64,000 bases of DNA from Gammaproteobacteria bacterium (GTDB taxonomy: Bacteria > Pseudomonadota > Gammaproteobacteria > Pseudomonadales > Pseudohongiellaceae): contig JAQWZF010000010.1 in the NCBI GenBank assembly GCA_029253585.1, positions 1 to 64,000 of the forward strand, read 5' to 3'. The position numbers and the translations under genes are program-made. This document shows, one piece after another, positions 60,030-64,000 of this stretch (position 1 is its first letter; the number at the start of each line of letters is the position of its first letter). A model generated the notes under the pieces. That model had not been told where the DNA came from. It saw only the letters and a list, made by a program, of their open reading frames with translations, and searched no databases.

Positions 60030-60701
60030 ATGAGCAAAATCAATGGACTAGTTGCCCCTAGCAACAGACTTCGCGCACTTGGCTGTGCCCTATTACTAAT
60101 TATTACGCCTGTAACCTTCGCAGACTACGAGGCTGGTGTGAACGCCGCCTTCAATGGTGACTTCGAGACTGCCCTGCATGAGTTCACCATTGCCGCCGAG
60201 GATGGGCTGGACCTGGCGCAATATAACCTGGGGATTCTGTATTTCACCGGTCAGGGGGTTGAGAAAGATATGAGCGAGGCCTTCCGCTGGACCGAGGCGG
60301 CGGCACTTCAGGGCCATGTTGCGGCACAGTTTAATCTCGGCAGTCTGTATTACTCCGGTGACGGTGTGGGGGCCGATCACGAAAAGGCAGTAGAACTGTT
60401 CGAGAGTGCAGCCAAAGCAGGACATGGCAACTCTGCCCTGCTTCTCGCCAATATGTATGCCGATGGCGACCTTGCCATGGAAGAGCCTGGCTTTGTTGCG
60501 CGGCTTAGTAACGCGATCTCGGGCCTATTCTCTGGAAATCAGCGCAGCGACGATCTGGTACTGGCTCATGCCTGGTCCAGCATTGCCCTGGCGAACGAGA
60601 ACCTTGAGGCGGGGGCACTGCGCGCGAACCTGGAGACTCGAATGAGTACCGAGCAATTGCAGCAGGCGCGTCGCCAATACGCCTTATGGCAGCTCGAGTA
60701 A
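60030..60701 (+). CDS. Exported Sel1-repeat protein
   Basis: About 223 residues from the ATG at 60030 (in-frame starts at 59970 and 60021 also exist). A signal peptide (LGCALLLIITPVTFA) is followed by three Sel1 repeats (for example AQYNLGILYFTGQGVEKDMSEAFRWTEAAALQG). It is probably a protein-interaction scaffold in the periplasm. Its neighbours give no clue to its partners. Confidence 0.78.
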   Translation: MSKINGLVAPSNRLRALGCALLLIITPVTFADYEAGVNAAFNGDFETALHEFTIAAEDGLDLAQYNLGILYFTGQGVEKDMSEAFRWTEAAALQGHVAAQFNLGSLYYSGDGVGADHEKAVELFESAAKAGHGNSALLLANMYADGDLAMEEPGFVARLSNAISGLFSGNQRSDDLVLAHAWSSIALANENLEAGALRANLETRMSTEQLQQARRQYALWQLE

Positions 60702-60878
60702 CACATTAACTTCTCTCTATTTTTATTATATAAATCAATAGATTAGTTGATTTATATGAGAATTTTAATTATCCAAATTCCTATGATTAAGCTTTAGGTC
60801 GCTACCTATGAGGTAATGGTTTCGCTACAAGACCCCCGCTAGAATGTCTGTAAATCCGCGCTTTGAAGGAACTCACAG

Positions 60879-61659
60879 ATGTCCGCCGTTGGCCCCCTGC
60901 TGTCCGAATACCGTAAGATGAACCGGCTATCTCAGCTCGACCTATCCCTAATGGCGGATGTGTCGGCTCGCCATATCAGCTTCATAGAAACCGGTCGCAG
61001 CAGCCCCAGTCGATCTATGTTGCTGCGTCTAGCAGACGTGCTGAATCTGCCGCACAAAGACAGCAATCTTCTGCTACATAGTGGTGGGTATACAGCAGCC
61101 TATAGTAAGTTGGATCTGGAGGCTGTGGACATGGCCCCGGTGAAAGATGCCCTGCAGCTTATTCTGGATAACCACAATCCCTATCCCGCGCTGGTGATGG
61201 ACGGCAGCTGGAACGTGCTCATGGCGAATACGGCTCAGCAAGTGATGACAGCGCAGATCATGGACGGCCGTGGCCCACCGCCCACTATGAAACTGCTAGA
61301 GGCGGTTTTCTGTCAGGACTGCTACCGCCCTTTAATCGAGAACTGGGATGAGCTGGCCAGTCTTACCCTAAGGCGGCTGCGCAAGCAGGTGCTGGCCTTC
61401 GGCAAAGCTAGCGATGAGGCCCTATATAAGCGCCTACTGGAATTATCATCACCGGATAACTGGCAGCAGCAACGATTCGCCGGCGGACGGGCCCATGCTT
61501 ACGGTAGATTTTACGGTAAGGGGTCACTCTTTGAAGATGTTCTCTAAGCTGAGCCAGTTCGGCACGGCGCTGGATGCCGGCAAGGAAGAGCTGCTAATAG
61601 AGAGCTATTTCCCTGCCGACGAGCAGTGCAAAGCGTTTTTCCTGCAGTTTACAAACTAG
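60879..61659 (+). pseudogene. XRE/MmyB-type transcriptional regulator with a C-terminal frameshift
   Basis: The N-terminal helix-turn-helix LSEYRKMNRLSQLDLSLMADVSARHISFIETGRS (about 8-42) and MmyB-like ligand domain read normally to LLELSSPDNWQQQR. The family's usual C-terminus appears in the next frame (TVRGHSLKMFSKLSQFGTALDAGKEELLIESYFPADEQ, to 61659). The shift lies near 61475-61495 in a G/C-rich run. As sequenced, translation ends at 61547 with a garbled tail. A one-base sequencing error is the alternative. Confidence 0.72.
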
Positions 61660-61668
61660 TCTGCCGGG

Positions 61669-62517
61669 CTACAGTCCGGCGGCTGCCTTCTCTTCTACTA
61701 GCTTGGCTTCTGCCATAACCAGCAACTGATCCAGCCAGGCCGTGTAGCTCTCTGGGTCGACGAAGGGGTGGGGTTCACCTTCCTTGCGGTCTTTCAGCAT
61801 CTCATAGCGCTCAAATACGTCACCGGAGGATGCGTGGTTGGGGATATTCACTTCGATATCACCCATGCTCTGCAGACGCTTGACGCTGCTGATATACGTC
61901 TCGGTGCGCTCTACTCCCTCGAAATTCAAACCTACGCCGCCGAACATGAAGGCCTGAAAGGGAAAGCCGTTGTCATAGACGGTAAAACGCGTAGAGGCGA
62001 CGCCGGGTGTATGGCCGGGTGTCTTCACGAAACGCAGTCCGGTACGGCCCAGATTAACGGTGCCATTGTCGGTGACTAGAAGATGACGCATGGGCTTGGG
62101 GTATTCTCTGTAGATGGGATCTTCATCCACCATCTGCCAGTCTTCCTCGGTCATTAAAACCACCGCCCCAAACTCTTCCTGAATTCTTCTGGCACCACCG
62201 ATGTGATCGTAATGGGCATGGGTAACCACCACGTAGCGAATATCGTTAGGATCCATGCCTAGCTCGCGAATGCCATCGATAACGATATCGGTTAGGTCGC
62301 CATAGAGCGTGTCGAACAGAATCAGACCCTGGTCAGTTTCCAATACCCAGGCGGCGACCCATTTGGCACCTACATAGTAAAGATTGTCGAAAACCTGAAA
62401 AGGCGCGACGCGCTGAAACTGGGGATCATCATTCTCGCTCAGTTCCTGTGCCGAGGTGTTAGCAATTAGAAAGAGACCGAACGAGAAAATCAGTGCCAGT
62501 TTTATTGTTCTATTCAT
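61669..62517 (-). CDS. Exported metallo-beta-lactamase-fold hydrolase
   Basis: 282 residues from the ATG at 62517 with CAGGAATTTTT upstream. A signal peptide (LIFSFGLFLIANTSA) and the zinc motif THAHYDHIGG (HxHxDH) are present, with further ligands likely in TPGHTPG. It resembles subclass B3-type secreted hydrolases. Beta-lactam activity cannot be assumed. The longer frame to 62751 has no support. Confidence 0.85.
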   Translation of the reverse strand: MNRTIKLALIFSFGLFLIANTSAQELSENDDPQFQRVAPFQVFDNLYYVGAKWVAAWVLETDQGLILFDTLYGDLTDIVIDGIRELGMDPNDIRYVVVTHAHYDHIGGARRIQEEFGAVVLMTEEDWQMVDEDPIYREYPKPMRHLLVTDNGTVNLGRTGLRFVKTPGHTPGVASTRFTVYDNGFPFQAFMFGGVGLNFEGVERTETYISSVKRLQSMGDIEVNIPNHASSGDVFERYEMLKDRKEGEPHPFVDPESYTAWLDQLLVMAEAKLVEEKAAAGL

Positions 62518-62689
62518 AAAAATTCCTGTGGAATGTATGCGCGTCAATGATGTTATTTTATATACGATATTCCTTGCTTTTGAAACCGCTTTTCGCTTAA
62601 CTGCGCCTCGAAGCTGACATGCCAATTCCAAAAGAAGCCGGCATGTTGAACCGGGCCAAAAGCCCAAACCTAGCCGATGAGGAATACTC

Positions 62690-63817
62690 ATGAAAATTGC
62701 GTGCCCAAAAGAGAGTAAAGACCAGGAATTTCGAGTCGCTCTTACCCCCAAATCAGTAAAAACCCTAATCGACGATGACCATGAAGTCTGGAGTGAAACT
62801 CAGGCAGGTGCTGGCATCTCCTGCAGTGATGAAGACTACAAATCTGTTGGCGCAAAAATAGCAAAAAACGTAGGTGAGTTATTTAGCTGTGGCGAACTCT
62901 TCATCAAGGTGAAGGAGCCAAACCACGCAGAGCGCATGCTGCTTACGCCTGAACACACCCTATTTTCCTAACTACACCTCGCCTCTGACCCCGATCAGAC
63001 CCACGAGCTTATCGATAGCGACGCTGTATGCATTGCCTACGAGATCGTAACCGATGACAACGGCACCCTGCCCTTGCTGACACCGATGTCGGAGATTGCA
63101 GGCAGACTGTCCGTGCAGGAAGCCGCCGCGCATCTGGGCAAACACAATGGTGGCATGGGAGTATTACTGGGCGGTGCGACTGGCGTTCCCGGCGCACACG
63201 TTGTCATCATCGGTGGCGGTGTTGTCGGCGAGAATGCCTGCAAGATTGCCCTTGGCCTCGGCGCCAAGGTAGCGATACTGGACAGATCCGAGACGCGCCT
63301 ACAGCAGCTGACCGACAAGTATTCCGATCGAATCAATTGCGTTATTTCTACAGCGGCATCCCTGAAAAAATATGCCCTTGACGCCGATCTCTTGGTAGGA
63401 GCCGTGCTCGTGCCAGGCGAAGCCGCGGCCAAACTCATCTCGGCAGAGCTGGTTAAGAAAATGAAACCGGGTTCTGTAATCGCCGACGTGGCTATCGATC
63501 AGGGTGGTTGCTGTGAGAACTCCAGAGCTACCACACACAAAGACCCAACCTTTATAGTCGATGGTGTAATTCATTACTGCGTGGCCAATATTCCCGGCGC
63601 CGTGCCGAAGACAGCATCCGAGGCACTAAAAAATGCAACCTTACCGTATATTAGGGAACTTGCCAGCAAGGGGGTACATAACGCGCTTGCCGAGAACAAG
63701 CATCTTCTCAACGGGCTGAATATCTATAAAGGAATGCTAACGCGACCAGAGGTGGCTGCCGACTTAGGGCTTGAATTCACCGAGGCAGAAGAAGCGATAA
63801 AGGCTATCGCTGGCTAG
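62690..63817 (+). pseudogene. ald: Alanine dehydrogenase gene with an internal stop
   Basis: 375 codons of full-length alanine dehydrogenase: MKIACPKESKDQEFRVALTP, FIKVKEPNHAERM, the NAD motif VVIIGGGVVGENACKIALGLGA and ADVAIDQGGCCENSR. Codon 94 is TAA (62969-62971), where the family has Tyr in LFTYLHLA. One base change (TAT or TAC to TAA) explains it. The rest is intact, so this is a very recent lesion or a sequencing error. If real, the substrate-binding N-terminus is lost. Confidence 0.82.
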
Positions 63818-63857
63818 TTACGTATACAGTATGTTAGGTTTTCCAGCCTATCATTTC

Positions 63858-64000
63858 TTAATAGGAACGTGGCAAACCTAACACATGTTCTGAGACGTAA
63901 TTAAGAATCATTTCCTGAGAAATTGGCGCAAGCTTCATAAGCCTCGCTTCGCGCCAATAACGCTCCACATGATATTCCCGCGCATAACCAAAACCGCCAT
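63858..64000 (-). CDS. C-terminus of an acyl-CoA dehydrogenase (partial)
   Basis: The minus strand reads GGFGYAREYHVERYWREARLMKLAPISQEM... to a TAA at 63858-63860. This is the conserved C-terminal block of acyl-CoA dehydrogenases (GGxGYxxEYxVERxxRxAR). The gene continues beyond the right edge. It would feed electrons to ETF and the ETF-QO at 38.5-40.2 kb. Confidence 0.8.
   Translation of the reverse strand, partial: GGFGYAREYHVERYWREARLMKLAPISQEMILNYVSEHVLGLPRSY

Noticed and set aside
63832..63883. TGTTAGGTTT / AAACCTAACA inverted repeat after ald
   Set aside because: The arms match perfectly, but the loop is about 32 bases and one arm lies inside the acyl-CoA dehydrogenase coding sequence, so a terminator call is weak.

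Overview
The window reads as chromosome from a free-living marine-type gammaproteobacterium, probably near the Cellvibrionales / OM60-SAR92 groups. This is inferred from content, not from a database search. The evidence is the conserved block murJ / rpsT / proB / obgE / rpmA / rplU / ispB, the divergent trmJ-suhB pair, elaA, yeiP, ygiQ, ETF-ubiquinone oxidoreductase, a CoA-transferase, and many exported oxidative or hydrolytic enzymes. Base composition is moderate except for a visibly AT-rich first 3.6 kb.

Layout. 1-3.7 kb is a low-GC accessory segment ending at the 3' end of a tRNA-Arg(CCT). It holds an exported beta-propeller protein, a small lipoprotein, a polytopic membrane protein and two families of dispersed repeats (A, three copies; B, two copies). 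3.9-12.6 kb carries elaA, a SufR-like iron-sulfur regulator with a palindromic upstream site, a YdgA-like exported protein, ygiQ, an ExeA-like AAA ATPase with an unusual C-terminal domain, trmJ and a suhB whose catalytic metal ligands are missing. 12.6-29.7 kb is mostly housekeeping: a MATE pump, a B12-binding radical SAM protein, a nitroreductase, an acyltransferase, TetR, TauE, glutathione-dependent formaldehyde dehydrogenase with a glyoxalase, folD, an aminotransferase, DAHP synthase, yeiP, a lipase-like hydrolase, a DUF2007 protein and murJ. 29.8-34.5 kb is the ribosomal / obgE / ispB core. 34.6-43 kb holds acyl-CoA metabolism (acyl-CoA synthetase, ETF-QO, CaiB-type CoA-transferase), a TPR/transglutaminase-like lipoprotein, an exported methyltransferase and a small 58-residue zinc-finger gene.

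43-50 kb is a run of secreted enzymes: a haem-PQQ dehydrogenase, an M20 amidohydrolase, a serine beta-lactamase-like hydrolase, a carboxymuconolactone-decarboxylase-family protein and an epoxide-hydrolase-like enzyme. 50-64 kb is accessory and visibly eroding. It contains a likely selenoprotein of the PrdB/GrdB reductase family (in-frame TGA plus a candidate bacterial SECIS), a copper multicopper oxidase fused to a C-terminal beta-barrel-like domain, a His-rich exported repeat protein, metY, a second tRNA-Arg(ACG), a Sel1 protein and a metallo-beta-lactamase-fold protein. It also holds several broken genes: a DUF2007 gene without a start codon, a universal stress protein, a lipoprotein, an XRE/MmyB regulator and alanine dehydrogenase.

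The strongest candidates for new biology are the PrdB-like selenoprotein, the oxidase-barrel fusion, the catalytically dead SuhB, and the A/B repeat system beside tRNA-Arg. The broken genes could be real decay or, for single-base lesions, sequencing or assembly errors. The raw sequence alone cannot separate these.
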